Source: an uncultured Bacteroidales bacterium (GTDB lineage Bacteria > Bacteroidota > Bacteroidia > Bacteroidales > Bacteroidaceae). From it: a DNA stretch of 58,194 nucleotides. The stretch spans positions 1-58,194 of the forward strand of contig CACYYM010000022.1 of the NCBI GenBank assembly GCA_902778625.1, read 5' to 3'. Positions 26,457-34,754 of this stretch are shown piece by piece. Under the pieces are notes generated by a model. It saw only the letters and a program-made list of their open reading frames with translations. It did not search any database and was not told the DNA's origin. The first letter of the stretch is position 1. Every line of letters starts with the position of its first letter. The position numbers and the translations under genes are program-made.

Positions 26457-26568
26457 TGTTCAATGCTCAATAATTTTCGAAGCGTATCTGTTCAACTATA
26501 TATAAGGAAACAATATAGTAGTTGGCACAAAATGGTTTTCCACTATGCATAATAGTATAAAAAATGGT

Positions 26569-26652
26569 TTTGGGCGGCCGCTCGCACAGATAAGGTCGAG
26601 CGCTCCAAGACATTGGGGCGGCCGCCCCAACATATGAGGGCGGGCGGAATGG
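26569..26652. repeat. 22-bp dyad array D1, four units (GGGGCG arms)
   Basis: Left arms TTTGGGCG, TAAGGTCG, TTGGGGCG, TGAGGGCG; centres GC, AG, GC, GG; right arms CGCTCGCA, CGCTCCAA, CGCCCCAA, CGGAATGG; linkers CAGA, GACA, CATA. The period is exactly 22. The third unit is a perfect 18-bp palindrome. The arms end in A/T like the others, but the letters are TT...AA and the centre is GC, not GT or AC. Confidence 0.75.
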
Positions 26653-26789
26653 AACGGAATCGACAGCACGTTTACCCCTTTTTCTCTGCACATTTCCCCT
26701 ATTTTCTCTGCATCACCTATCTATTTTCACAGTACCTTCTATCACCTCTCTCAGTACAAGTCACTCTGTTTCTGTCATTCCAAGCCTGA

Positions 26790-26805
26790 TTAATTCGCGA
26801 ATTAA
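26790..26805. other. Perfect 16-bp palindrome TTAATTCGCGAATTAA
   Basis: A symmetric site centred on CGCG, the kind of sequence a dimeric regulator binds. It lies 80 bp downstream of the small gene and about 390 bp upstream of the rmuC start. No second copy was noticed. Confidence 0.5.
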
Positions 26806-26883
26806 AGTTGAAAAGGTAAATAGAGTATTGCTATATATCCTGATAGTCATCGTAGCAGCCACGGAATGTGCCGGAAAAACGGT

Positions 26884-27072
26884 TTACTCCTTCAGCAGGA
26901 CGTATTGTCTGGGAACTTTCCTGAGGCGTTCCTGCATCTGGTAGCGGCGGCTTTTGGAGTTTAGTATCTCGACGCTTTTTGGGGGATAGATGTCTATGAG
27001 GTCAGGGAACTGAGCCTTTCGTGAGGTGGGCTGGAGGCGGAGCGAGGCTCGGCAGGTGGTCTTGTTGTCCAT
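26884..27072 (-). CDS. Small basic protein, unrecognised
   Basis: A 62-residue frame, MDNKTTCRASLRLQPTSRKA and so on, ending VPRQYVLLKE. It is Arg/Lys-rich with no membrane segment or known motif. GAGTGG just upstream could be a weak ribosome site. It may be a real small gene or a fragment of a larger lost gene; nothing identifies it. Confidence 0.3.
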   Translation of the reverse strand: MDNKTTCRASLRLQPTSRKAQFPDLIDIYPPKSVEILNSKSRRYQMQERLRKVPRQYVLLKE

Positions 27073-27161
27073 CCACTCGCGACCGTTAAATAATCATAAT
27101 GGAATGTTAAGAGTAAACAAGAAGTTTTTATGGACGTTAAAACAAAACGTGAATCGTTAAT

Positions 27162-27211
27162 TATGCACTATGGACTATGCACTATGAACTATGCACTATG
27201 GACTATGCACT
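27162..27211. repeat. 7-bp tandem repeat at the ispG stop codon
   Basis: Alternating heptamers TATGCAC and TATGGAC/TATGAAC, seven copies, ending inside ispG so that the last codons (Ser-Ala-stop) are encoded by the repeat. Confidence 0.85.
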
Positions 27212-28381
27212 GGCCCCCAGGTCCTTGTCGATGAACTGGATGAGGCGCTCGACGGCTTCTTCTTCGGGGATGTTCTTCTCGATGCACTCCTTATTCTTAT
27301 ATAAAGAGACCTTGCCTCTTGCTGCCCCAACGTAGCCATAGTCGGCATCTGCCATCTCACCGGGGCCGTTGACGATGCAGCCCATGATGCCTATCTTGAG
27401 CGTCTTGTAGCGAGTGTCGGTCTTGGCTTTCTCCTCGACAGCAGCCTTGATGCGACGAATCGTGTCCTGCAAGTCATAGAGTGTGCGTCCGCAACCCGGG
27501 CAGGAGATGTACTCCGTCTTGTGCATCTGGACGCGAGCCGCTTGCAGGATGCTTTGGGCAACAGGAATCTCGCATTCTGGCTCTTCGCTGAGCGATACTC
27601 TGATGGTGTCGCCGATGCCGTCGATGAGCAAGGCACCGATGCCTACGGCACTCTTCAGGCGGCCGTCCTCGCCCTCGCCGGCTTCCGTCACGCCGAGGTG
27701 CAAGGGATAGTCCATGCCTTCTTTTTCCATCTGCTGGCAGAGCAAGCGAACGCTCTGCACCATGATGACCGTGTTCGATGCCTTGATGCTCACCACGACA
27801 TTGCGGAACTGCTCACGCTCGCAGATGCGGAGGAACTCCATGCACGACTCGACGATGCCCTCGGGCGTGTCGCCATAGCGCGACATGATGCGGTCGGAGA
27901 GAGAGCCGTGGTTTACGCCGATGCGGATGGCTGTGCCGTGCTCGCGACATATATTAAGGAAGCGGCAGAAGCGCTCGTCCAGCCTGGCGAGTTCTTGCTT
28001 GTACTCCTCGTCTGTGTATTCCAGCGTCTTGAACTGACGGGCAGGGTCAACATAGTTGCCCGGATTGATGCGCACCTTCTCCACAATCGTGGCAGCCACA
28101 TCGGCCACATTGGGATTAAAGTGAACGTCGGCACAGAGAGGCACATCGCCATAGCCGCGTGCTGTCAGTCCGGCCTTGATGTTGCGCAGGTTCTCGGCCT
28201 CGCGCGTGCCTTGCGTGGTGAGGCGAACAAGCTGTCCGCCAGCCTCGATGATGCGTATGGCCTGCGCGATGCAGCCCTCGGTGTCGAGGGTTGAACAAGT
28301 CGTCATGCTCTGCACAGCCACGCGGTTCTCGCCACCGATGCGCAGTTTGCCTATCTTTACTTCGTGTGTCTTGCGTCTCAT
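27203..28381 (-). CDS. ispG: 4-hydroxy-3-methylbut-2-enyl diphosphate synthase, two-domain form
   Basis: A 392-residue enzyme of the MEP isoprenoid pathway that reduces and opens MEcPP to HMBPP with a [4Fe-4S] cluster. The N-terminal TIM barrel has VAVQSMTTCSTLDTEGCIAQ; the cluster domain has SCPGCGRT (Cys294, Cys297) and GCIVNGPGE (Cys335, Glu342). The wording EAGEGEDGRLKSAVGIG and CPGCGRTLYDLQ follows the long, three-domain enzymes of plants and, as I recall, other Bacteroidales (about 600 residues), yet the central A* domain, expected between SEEPECEIPVAQSIL and HKTEYISCPGC, is absent. It follows purE after 22 bp. Its last codons lie in a heptamer repeat. Confidence 0.95.
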   Translation of the reverse strand: MRRKTHEVKIGKLRIGGENRVAVQSMTTCSTLDTEGCIAQAIRIIEAGGQLVRLTTQGTREAENLRNIKAGLTARGYGDVPLCADVHFNPNVADVAATIVEKVRINPGNYVDPARQFKTLEYTDEEYKQELARLDERFCRFLNICREHGTAIRIGVNHGSLSDRIMSRYGDTPEGIVESCMEFLRICEREQFRNVVVSIKASNTVIMVQSVRLLCQQMEKEGMDYPLHLGVTEAGEGEDGRLKSAVGIGALLIDGIGDTIRVSLSEEPECEIPVAQSILQAARVQMHKTEYISCPGCGRTLYDLQDTIRRIKAAVEEKAKTDTRYKTLKIGIMGCIVNGPGEMADADYGYVGAARGKVSLYKNKECIEKNIPEEEAVERLIQFIDKDLGASA

Positions 28382-28403
28382 AGCTCTTTTGGAGATATGG
28401 TGG

Positions 28404-28910
28404 TTAGTTTGTCTTAAATTTATATTTCACTTCCTTCAGTTCCTCGTTTGCCTTGACAATCTTGTCCTTGAGGCCCTGCTTGTAGTTGCGAAGTTTCTCT
28501 GCTAGTTCTGTGTCGCTCAAGGCAAGCATTTCAGCAGCGAGGATGGCTGCATTCTGTGCACCATTCACGCCAACTGTTGCAACTGGGATTCCGGGAGGCA
28601 TCTGTATGATGCTGAGCATGGCATCGAGGCCGTCGAGCATTCCCTTGATGGGCACGCCAATGACGGGAAGTGTTGTGCTTGCAGCCACTACGCCAGGCAA
28701 GGCTGCTGCCATGCCAGCTCCTGCAATGATGACCTTCAAGCCACGCTCTTCTGCAGAACGGGCAAAGGCTTCAACTTCCTGAGGTGTACGATGAGCGGAG
28801 AAGGCGTTCATCTCGAAAAAAATGCCCATTTCATCGAGAAATTTGGCTGCTTTCTCCATAACGGGCAGGTCGCTTGTGCTGCCCATAATGATGCTAACGA
28901 TTGGAGACAT
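28404..28910 (-). CDS. purE: N5-carboxyaminoimidazole ribonucleotide mutase
   Basis: A 168-residue cytoplasmic enzyme of purine synthesis that converts N5-CAIR to CAIR. GSTSDLPVMEKA (10-21), NAFSAHRTPQEV with the catalytic His40, and MPPGIPVATVGVNGAQNAAI are the family hallmarks. Length is usual for the class I enzyme. It is the first gene of a purE-ispG operon. No purK lies in the window. Confidence 0.97.
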   Translation of the reverse strand: MSPIVSIIMGSTSDLPVMEKAAKFLDEMGIFFEMNAFSAHRTPQEVEAFARSAEERGLKVIIAGAGMAAALPGVVAASTTLPVIGVPIKGMLDGLDAMLSIIQMPPGIPVATVGVNGAQNAAILAAEMLALSDTELAEKLRNYKQGLKDKIVKANEELKEVKYKFKTN

Positions 28911-29136
28911 AATGGAATTTATTATTTACTTACGAGTTGACAAGTTGACAAGTTAACGAGTTTTTTGTAACTTTGATTTCTCACTCTTCACTCTTCATTC
29001 TTCACTTGCGAAGCATACTTCTATCGCGCCACAAAGTTAAGCTTTTTTCTCCAACCCTCCAAATCAAACCCTTCAAAAAGCAGACAATTCACCAAATGAG
29101 AGAAAAACTGAATGGAGTTAAAAGGTAGTGGTTTTT
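28911..29136. other. purE upstream region with simple repeats
   Basis: This stretch holds an 8-bp repeat (GTTGACAA, GTTGACAA, GTTAACGA around 28936-28961), a heptamer repeat (TCACTCT, TCACTCT, TCATTCT, TCACTTG at 28981-29008) and the purE promoter. The plus strand also has a TAACTTTG box (28968-28975) with no gene after it. I see no coding sequence. Confidence 0.5.
29032..29063 (-). promoter_or_regulatory. Promoter of purE-ispG
   Basis: Minus strand TTTG (29063-29060), 20 bp, TAACTTTG (29039-29032). The long leader, about 120 nt, carries the simple repeats; I saw no purine riboswitch-like fold in it. Confidence 0.6.
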
Positions 29137-29242
29137 AAGTTCTCCAGTGAACTTGTCCAAATCCACACGTGGATTTTACAAAATCCTCACGACGATTTGA
29201 GCAAATCCACACGAGGATTTTGCAAACCTCTTACGCTATGTG
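29137..29242. repeat. 22-bp dyad array C1, five units (AAATCCAC arms)
   Basis: Left arms AAGTTCTC, AAATCCAC, AAATCCTC, AAATCCAC, AACCTCTT; centres CA, AC, AC, AC, AC; right arms GTGAACTT, GTGGATTT, GACGATTT, GAGGATTT, GCTATGTG; linkers GTCC, TACA, GAGC, TGCA. Exactly 22 bp throughout. Within the second unit the arms are perfectly complementary. It follows the CotH-like gene stop (29283) by about 40 bp. Confidence 0.88.
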
Positions 29243-29282
29243 TGCAAACGGACACATTCTCCTCACGATGCCGCTGAGTGTC

Positions 29283-32081
29283 CTACCGCGGACTGCCCAA
29301 CAGCTTCCTCTGCTCCGCGCCCGACGTGCTGACCTTGATGTATATGCTGCCCAGTGGACGCGAGGTCTTGATGCCGCTCAGGGTATAATAGCTGATGTTC
29401 TTTAGTTCTTCATCTCGAATAGCAGGCGGCAGAGCATTCACGCCCGAGTTGACAGGTCTGTCGTAGGAGGTCGGGATGCTGGCAGTCCCGATGGAGGGAT
29501 GGTAGAACGTCCATATTTCGTTTCCGCCATCTGGATACCGTCCTACGCTTTCCTTCGACGAATGACTGTCATAGCGCAGGGAATCGCTCCATTCGCCATT
29601 TGCCGATTGCAGATACAAGGTGCTGTTATCAGTGTTTTTCAGTTTGAAGGGAAGATGCAGTTGTGTTATTGAAGGCTTTCCATCGCACCACACGACCAGA
29701 TGCTCGCCGGGCTGAATGATTGTACTGACTTCGCCCGAAGTATCGATTTGATATTTGGTGGGACTATTCTTATCGTCACTAAAGAACCACCTGGCTACAT
29801 CCACCGGCACCTGCCCCCGATTGAACAATTCTATCCAGTCAGCCCGCTTGCCGTAGTCGTTCACATAGATGTCGTTCGCAGCGCTGACCTCGTTGATGCA
29901 GAGGGGCGAGACGTCGGGATCCCGTTGCTCGTCATAGACGGCCGTATAGTTGCCGCCGGCTGCAATCAGACACTCTTCCTCGTGGCTCAACCACTTGCCC
30001 TGCCGGTCCTTCCACCCGATGAAACGATAGCCATCGGCAGAGTTTGTGGACAAAGAAACAGGGCCGAAGAGCACGCCGTCGAACAGGCTGAAAGGCACGT
30101 CCATGCCGTCTATCTGAATTCTTGCAAATGGGCAGTTCGTGTTGATGCTCACATGAATGCTGTCGGAGAGAGCGTATGACTTCATCAGAGCTTGCATGCG
30201 GGCCTCCCTGTGACTTTCCTCCCACATCGTTTCCTGCAGCTTGCGGTAGGTGGTGGCAGTGTAGCGACTGTCGAAAGCCAAGGCATCCTTTACCAAGGCG
30301 CAGATGCTGTCGGCTATGTGCCGGCAGCGTTCTGGCGTGTAAATACTGCCGTGCAGGATGCAGTAGGCCATCACAAACTGCCTGCGGAACGTCTTGTTCT
30401 GTTTGAGGTTACGGTAGAGGTAGATGATTTCGTTGTTGTCCAACTGCTCCACATTATTGGTTTGCTCCCATGTCAAGTCCTGATCGAAGAAGACGAAGTG
30501 GAACCTGCCGCCGTCCTGCAAGCGGTAGCCCTTCACGTTGTTGCTGTTCAGCACCCAGTCCCCTGTGCCCGTGTAGCATATTGCAGCCATGTAGCGAATG
30601 AACTCGTCGATGTCGAGGAGCTCTGCGATGCCGGTATATCCCTCGTCAGATTCAGCTTCGTAGGACATCTGTATCATCCTGTCGAATGCTTCGCGCGTGC
30701 CTCCCTTTTGATGATAACTGCCGCTGCTGTACTCGAAGGCATCCATCTCGTCGTCGTCGTAACCGTAGTTGGCCTCACCATGAAAGCGACCCGTTGGTTC
30801 CCGCACGTTCATCATGGCCAGGTACTTGCCGTTGACGAAGACATGAGCGGGCTGATACTCCTGAGCATCGACATAGAAGTCACTTGAAGTCAGAACCTGT
30901 TGAGTGATGGCATCCATGATGCGCGGCCCGCCGTATGTCCTGTTGTTGTTGCCGCCATTGCGTATCAGCAGTTGCTTGTACTCCTGATGAGGCTTGCCTG
31001 CAAAGACAGGAAAACTGAAGTGGCTGTTCCCGTCGTAGAGCTTTTTGGCCTGCAGCTTGAACGATGCCGGCCTGAAGTGTCGGCTCCATCCACCTGCCAC
31101 CTCGAAGCATGCCTCCTGATTGATGACCATCCCCTTGTCTGGCGTCATATACTCGAAGTTGACAGGTCGCTCCCAATCCATGTTGAGGTTGGACTTGCCT
31201 GTTGAGCCTCGTCCCTGTATGCCGTTCTTGCCATCTACATAGCAACCAATCATGTTGTCGTAGAGATTGTCTGGGTCGGTTGTGACGGCAACGATGGGCA
31301 GATAGTAGTTTCTGTCTTTGTAGATGTAGGTTCGCGTGACCACACTGCTTGGAAGTTTGTCGTCAGCAAACAGGCGCAGCCGCAGCACCGTTGTCTGCGA
31401 GACGGTGAAGAGGCCGTCGGAGCTTGTCAGTCCGTTTGAGAGAGTCGGCGTACTGCCATCCGTCGTATAGCGAAGCGTCGCGCCTTCGGGAATATCGACC
31501 TGAACGGAGAAAGCTTCGTTGAAGAGCCTTGAGTCGCAGTTGACTTTGGGAGCAGGCAGCTGTTCCTGGCTATAAGGTCCAGCATTGGCCTGGCCTGGAG
31601 TGGGAGTGCCGCAATACTGCCACTCGTCTGCCTCCAGATTTACTCTCGCAAAGCTGCAACGTGGGACAGAGGCCGGATAGGAGAGGGACAAGTCCTGGTC
31701 TGTGCCATTCTGGGACAGGAAGAGCATGCCGCCTTTCCTGTTGAGCTTGAACCTCACTTGCTTTGCAGCATCGGGCCCGTATTCGCCATCGGCAGCGTTA
31801 TGGTCGAAGAAGAGTGGCGCATAGCATCCCGGCCTCAGTACATCCTGATCGGTCAGCCTGTGTTTCTTCAGGTTCATGGCATCGTCGCTTACGTACCATC
31901 CGTTCAGCGAGACATCCGCGTCACCGGCATTGTACACTTCCACCCAACCACCGTAGTTGTTCGAGTGGTCAATCGTCTGGTCGATGTTCGCCACACAGAC
32001 TTCCGTGAAGAGAATTGAATTGTTGGCATGTATATGCAATCCTGTTGCGACCAGAAGTACAATAAATAGAATTCTTTTCAT
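29283..32081 (-). CDS. Secreted CotH-kinase-like protein with lamin-tail domains
   Basis: A 932-residue protein. Residues 1-19 are a signal peptide. Residues 20-165 form a lamin-tail domain (ILFTEVCVANIDQT, GGWVEVYNAGDADVSLNGWY). Residues about 175-255 are a chitobiase-type beta-sandwich (LRYTTDGSTPTLSNG). Residues about 275-620 are the CotH domain (RGSTGKSNLNMDWERPVNFE, LLIRNGGNNNRTYGGPRIMD, FHFVFFDQDLTWEQT); family members in spores are protein kinases. Residues about 740-860 form a second lamin-tail domain (CINEVSAANDIYVNDYGKRA, DWIELFNRG). Such proteins are common and poorly studied in Bacteroidales; an extracellular kinase or a glycan/protein-binding role is possible. The C-terminus resembles a sorting signal (YYTLSGIKTSRPLG). 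It follows the methyltransferase after 23 bp. Confidence 0.85.
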   Translation of the reverse strand: MKRILFIVLLVATGLHIHANNSILFTEVCVANIDQTIDHSNNYGGWVEVYNAGDADVSLNGWYVSDDAMNLKKHRLTDQDVLRPGCYAPLFFDHNAADGEYGPDAAKQVRFKLNRKGGMLFLSQNGTDQDLSLSYPASVPRCSFARVNLEADEWQYCGTPTPGQANAGPYSQEQLPAPKVNCDSRLFNEAFSVQVDIPEGATLRYTTDGSTPTLSNGLTSSDGLFTVSQTTVLRLRLFADDKLPSSVVTRTYIYKDRNYYLPIVAVTTDPDNLYDNMIGCYVDGKNGIQGRGSTGKSNLNMDWERPVNFEYMTPDKGMVINQEACFEVAGGWSRHFRPASFKLQAKKLYDGNSHFSFPVFAGKPHQEYKQLLIRNGGNNNRTYGGPRIMDAITQQVLTSSDFYVDAQEYQPAHVFVNGKYLAMMNVREPTGRFHGEANYGYDDDEMDAFEYSSGSYHQKGGTREAFDRMIQMSYEAESDEGYTGIAELLDIDEFIRYMAAICYTGTGDWVLNSNNVKGYRLQDGGRFHFVFFDQDLTWEQTNNVEQLDNNEIIYLYRNLKQNKTFRRQFVMAYCILHGSIYTPERCRHIADSICALVKDALAFDSRYTATTYRKLQETMWEESHREARMQALMKSYALSDSIHVSINTNCPFARIQIDGMDVPFSLFDGVLFGPVSLSTNSADGYRFIGWKDRQGKWLSHEEECLIAAGGNYTAVYDEQRDPDVSPLCINEVSAANDIYVNDYGKRADWIELFNRGQVPVDVARWFFSDDKNSPTKYQIDTSGEVSTIIQPGEHLVVWCDGKPSITQLHLPFKLKNTDNSTLYLQSANGEWSDSLRYDSHSSKESVGRYPDGGNEIWTFYHPSIGTASIPTSYDRPVNSGVNALPPAIRDEELKNISYYTLSGIKTSRPLGSIYIKVSTSGAEQRKLLGSPR

Positions 32082-32104
32082 ACGAATTATTTTTGTAGGT
32101 TTGG

Positions 32105-32905
32105 TTACCGCTTCTCTTTATAGCAAAGCAAATACCAGGCGGAAGTGGTAAGGAAATTGCGCAGGTAGGGAATCCGTGCAAGGAACGTCCACATGCGTCG
32201 AGGCTTGAGGTGGAACTTCTGCTTGTAGTGGGGATTGATGAGCCAGAGGGTGCGCTGCAGGATGGTGAAGCCGGCAAGGGATGCTTGCTGCTCGAAACAT
32301 TCGACGGACATGCGTGAGGCTCGTATGTTCATCAGTTCGCCTATGTTACTTGTCGTGGCTCCGCTCATTTTCAGCAGGCATTTGTAGAGTGGCTTTGGCA
32401 GCAAATGGATGAATGGAAGCATGGAGGCAAAACCGATGCTGATTTGCTGATGACCGCCGAAAGGGTTCTGCCAAGCTGGAAAGCCAAAGAAGACGATGCC
32501 GCCCTGTCGGAGGAAGGGCTTGATGTGAAGCATGAAGGTTTGTTTGCGAGTGGGCTCGATATGTTCTATCACATCGTGAACAAGAATAAGGTCGTAGCGC
32601 TCCGCCTCGCTCTTTGGCTCTTCTGAAAGGATGAAGTCTTGGCAAACGAACGTGCCTTGTCGGTGGTGCTCCCCGAAAAAAGTGCGGGCTTCATCGATGC
32701 GCTTCTGATAGATGTCTATGCCTGTCACTTGGCATCCCTTTTCAGAGAAAGGAAGCAGATTGCCGCCCTCGCCACAGCCTATTTCCAGAACGCGAGAGGA
32801 TGGCGTCAGCGTGATGTACGGTTGCAGGTAGTTCCAGTAGAATTCTTGTGCGGTGTTTGCCAGCTCGCAGAAGTACAGTCTGCGGTTCAGATGTCGTTGC
32901 TGCAT
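32105..32905 (-). CDS. SAM-dependent class I methyltransferase
   Basis: A 266-residue protein. SRVLEIGCGEGGNLLPFSEK is motif I for SAM binding, GCQVTGIDIYQKRIDEA the adjacent acidic loop, and DLILVHDVIEHIEPTRKQ motif IV. The C-terminal half is basic and hydrophobic (LKPRRMWTFLARIPYLRNFL), as in methyltransferases acting on lipids, quinones or glycans in or near the membrane. The substrate cannot be told. The start was set at MQQRHLNRRLYFC after AAGAAAAGA. It lies between the sigma-barrel fusion gene (77 bp upstream) and the CotH-like gene. Confidence 0.85.
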   Translation of the reverse strand: MQQRHLNRRLYFCELANTAQEFYWNYLQPYITLTPSSRVLEIGCGEGGNLLPFSEKGCQVTGIDIYQKRIDEARTFFGEHHRQGTFVCQDFILSEEPKSEAERYDLILVHDVIEHIEPTRKQTFMLHIKPFLRQGGIVFFGFPAWQNPFGGHQQISIGFASMLPFIHLLPKPLYKCLLKMSGATTSNIGELMNIRASRMSVECFEQQASLAGFTILQRTLWLINPHYKQKFHLKPRRMWTFLARIPYLRNFLTTSAWYLLCYKEKR

Positions 32906-32982
32906 CGTCTTTTCTTGTTTTGTTTCTCTATAGGGATAGATACCACAAAGCAAGAAAAGACTGCACTACTTCAGAAGGAAAA

Positions 32983-34632
32983 CTACCATGTTATGCGGAT
33001 TCCCAATGGCAGGGAGAACGTGAAGGGATGTTCAGAATGGTAGGTCTCGATGTCGCTGCCCGTCGGGATGTAGTATTGCAGGCTTGGCTCAGCAAAGAAG
33101 CCGACGTGGGGCGTGAGGTTGTACTGCAAGCCGAGGCCTGTGCCTATCGACCACTGCAGCGGAGCATGGAGCGTAGATTTCTCTTCCAGTTCTTTCATGC
33201 CATTAACGAAATAGCTTGTGCTGAACGGAGCATAAACAGGTATCTCCAACTTCGCGCCAAGACTTCCGTAGAGGCTCCATCGCCTTACATTATATATATT
33301 ATAGGAGGCCTTTAGCGGTATGCCGAGGTAATGGATGGTCTGCTGTTCGTGGACGGCGTTGCCGCCTGTGCCTATTTCGGATTCTGATTTCAAACGGTTA
33401 TAGGTCAAGCCTGTCTCAAGGCCGAAGCGATGTGTCAGTCTGTACTTCAAGGCAAACGAGAAGGTGACGGGCATATAGTGGTGAGTCTTACGCTCAATCA
33501 TATCCGTACCAGGCAGAGCAGCGTTGTTTTGGGCAATCTTCAACAATATACCCTGCTTCTTGAAGTCACCGTCGAGGACTCCGCTTTGTAGGGCTTCGGC
33601 ATAGTCGCTCCAATTGTCGAAGGAGCGGATAGGCGGGACTTCTCCCGTTATCACTTCTATCATCTCTGTTTCTGTGAATGTAAACGGACGGCTGTAGTTC
33701 TGTTCGCCAATGCTGCCCGAGTATGCCAAATCCACCGACCACTTCTGCCCTTTGCTCTCTACCTCTATAGGCTTTTCTGGGAACAGTTCAGCAACATGAG
33801 TGTCTTTGTCAGGGCGGGGGTCGGGCAGTGGCTTGTTGTTGTGTAAGATGGTTGCCGTGTCGGTTTGCTCCTCATTGTCGGGAATGGTGTCGGTCACCTC
33901 AATGCTGTCCGTCACATGTTGTATGATGGGTGGTAGTACCGCTATCTTGACAGTTGTGTCTCTCTGCGTGTCAGGAACAGTAGGACGTACCTTCGGCACC
34001 TCCTGCTTAGTCACGGTAGGTGTGGACTCTTCTTGCTTGCCAGCTGGCTTGAGGAAGAAGTAGGCAACAGGCAACAGCAAAGGCAGGAGCCATAGCATCC
34101 AATAGCGTGCGAGCGACTTCCGCAGCATCTTCTTCGCCCTTGTCAGCTGTGACGACGACGAATGTGCTGCGATGCCCATGATTTCGGCTATCTCTTTGTG
34201 TGACAACTCTTCAATGACCGCCAACTTGAACACCTGCCTGTACCCTTTTGGCAAGGCGTCCACGGCAGCCATCAGCTCAGCCATTGTCGGCAAAGGTTTT
34301 TCTTCTGTCGGTTCCGTTTGCTGGAGCAACTCTTCTTCCCGAAGCGTAGAGAGCGAGAGCATTGCCGGCTCATGATGACGCTGCTTGTAGCGAAGTGCCA
34401 CATTGGTCGTGATGCTCGTCAGCCATGCCTCAAAGCGTCGTGGGTCGCGCAGCGAGTCCATTTTGGCAAAGGCTAGCAGGAGCGCGTCATGTGCCAGCTC
34501 TTCAGCAGTCTGGCGGTTGTCCACAATGCGCTGGCAGAGCCTCGTCATCCGCCCGTGATACGCTTCGTACAGCCTTTCGAGGGCTGCTTTGTCGCTCTGT
34601 ATGCCTTGCTCTATGAGTTTTTCTATGTCCAT
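32983..34632 (-). CDS. ECF sigma factor fused to membrane helix and outer-membrane beta-barrel
   Basis: A 549-residue protein in one open frame. Residues 1-90 are sigma region 2 (NRQTAEELAHDALLLAFAKM, RRFEAWLTSITTNVALRYKQ). Residues 118-177 are region 4 with helix-turn-helix (LPKGYRQVFKLAVIEELSHK, EIAEIMGIAAHSSSSQLTRA). Residues 178-195 are one membrane helix (WMLWLLPLLLPVAYFF). Residues 196-295 are a Pro/Thr/Asp-rich linker. Residues 296-549 are an outer-membrane barrel of the PorT-like kind (RFGLETGLTYNRLKSESEIG, YGSLGAKLEIPVYAPF) ending in the aromatic W. The sigma domain would sit in the cytoplasm, tethered to the outer membrane. Dual-membrane-spanning anti-sigma factors of Bacteroides thetaiotaomicron have the same helix-linker-barrel plan without the sigma part. 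Release by proteolysis is inference. Confidence 0.9.
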   Translation of the reverse strand: MDIEKLIEQGIQSDKAALERLYEAYHGRMTRLCQRIVDNRQTAEELAHDALLLAFAKMDSLRDPRRFEAWLTSITTNVALRYKQRHHEPAMLSLSTLREEELLQQTEPTEEKPLPTMAELMAAVDALPKGYRQVFKLAVIEELSHKEIAEIMGIAAHSSSSQLTRAKKMLRKSLARYWMLWLLPLLLPVAYFFLKPAGKQEESTPTVTKQEVPKVRPTVPDTQRDTTVKIAVLPPIIQHVTDSIEVTDTIPDNEEQTDTATILHNNKPLPDPRPDKDTHVAELFPEKPIEVESKGQKWSVDLAYSGSIGEQNYSRPFTFTETEMIEVITGEVPPIRSFDNWSDYAEALQSGVLDGDFKKQGILLKIAQNNAALPGTDMIERKTHHYMPVTFSFALKYRLTHRFGLETGLTYNRLKSESEIGTGGNAVHEQQTIHYLGIPLKASYNIYNVRRWSLYGSLGAKLEIPVYAPFSTSYFVNGMKELEEKSTLHAPLQWSIGTGLGLQYNLTPHVGFFAEPSLQYYIPTGSDIETYHSEHPFTFSLPLGIRITW

Positions 34633-34754
34633 CGGGAACACATTGCCTCTATTGACATAGATACCTCTTTTATAGAAAGACTGCACGGGTTGGGAAGATT
34701 TTTCTCTGTTTTTTCTTTTTCTGAAGATGATGAGGCGGAAGATGGGGTGCAGGG

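Larger units (their letters stand above)
26457..26883. other. Gene-free stretch between rmuC and the small gene
   Basis: Apart from the dyad array and the 16-bp palindrome listed separately, this holds a direct repeat AAAATGGTTTT (near 26530 and 26561) and a pyrimidine-rich run from 26680 to 26780. I see no gene. Confidence 0.4.

Noticed and set aside
27162..27211. Heptamer run near ispG as a promoter or binding-site cluster
   Set aside because: It lies on and after the ispG stop codon, has no TAnnTTTG box in the right place, and looks like ordinary slippage.
28968..28975. Plus-strand TAACTTTG box upstream of purE
   Set aside because: There is no plus-strand gene downstream for several kilobases; the box is likely chance or drives an unseen RNA.
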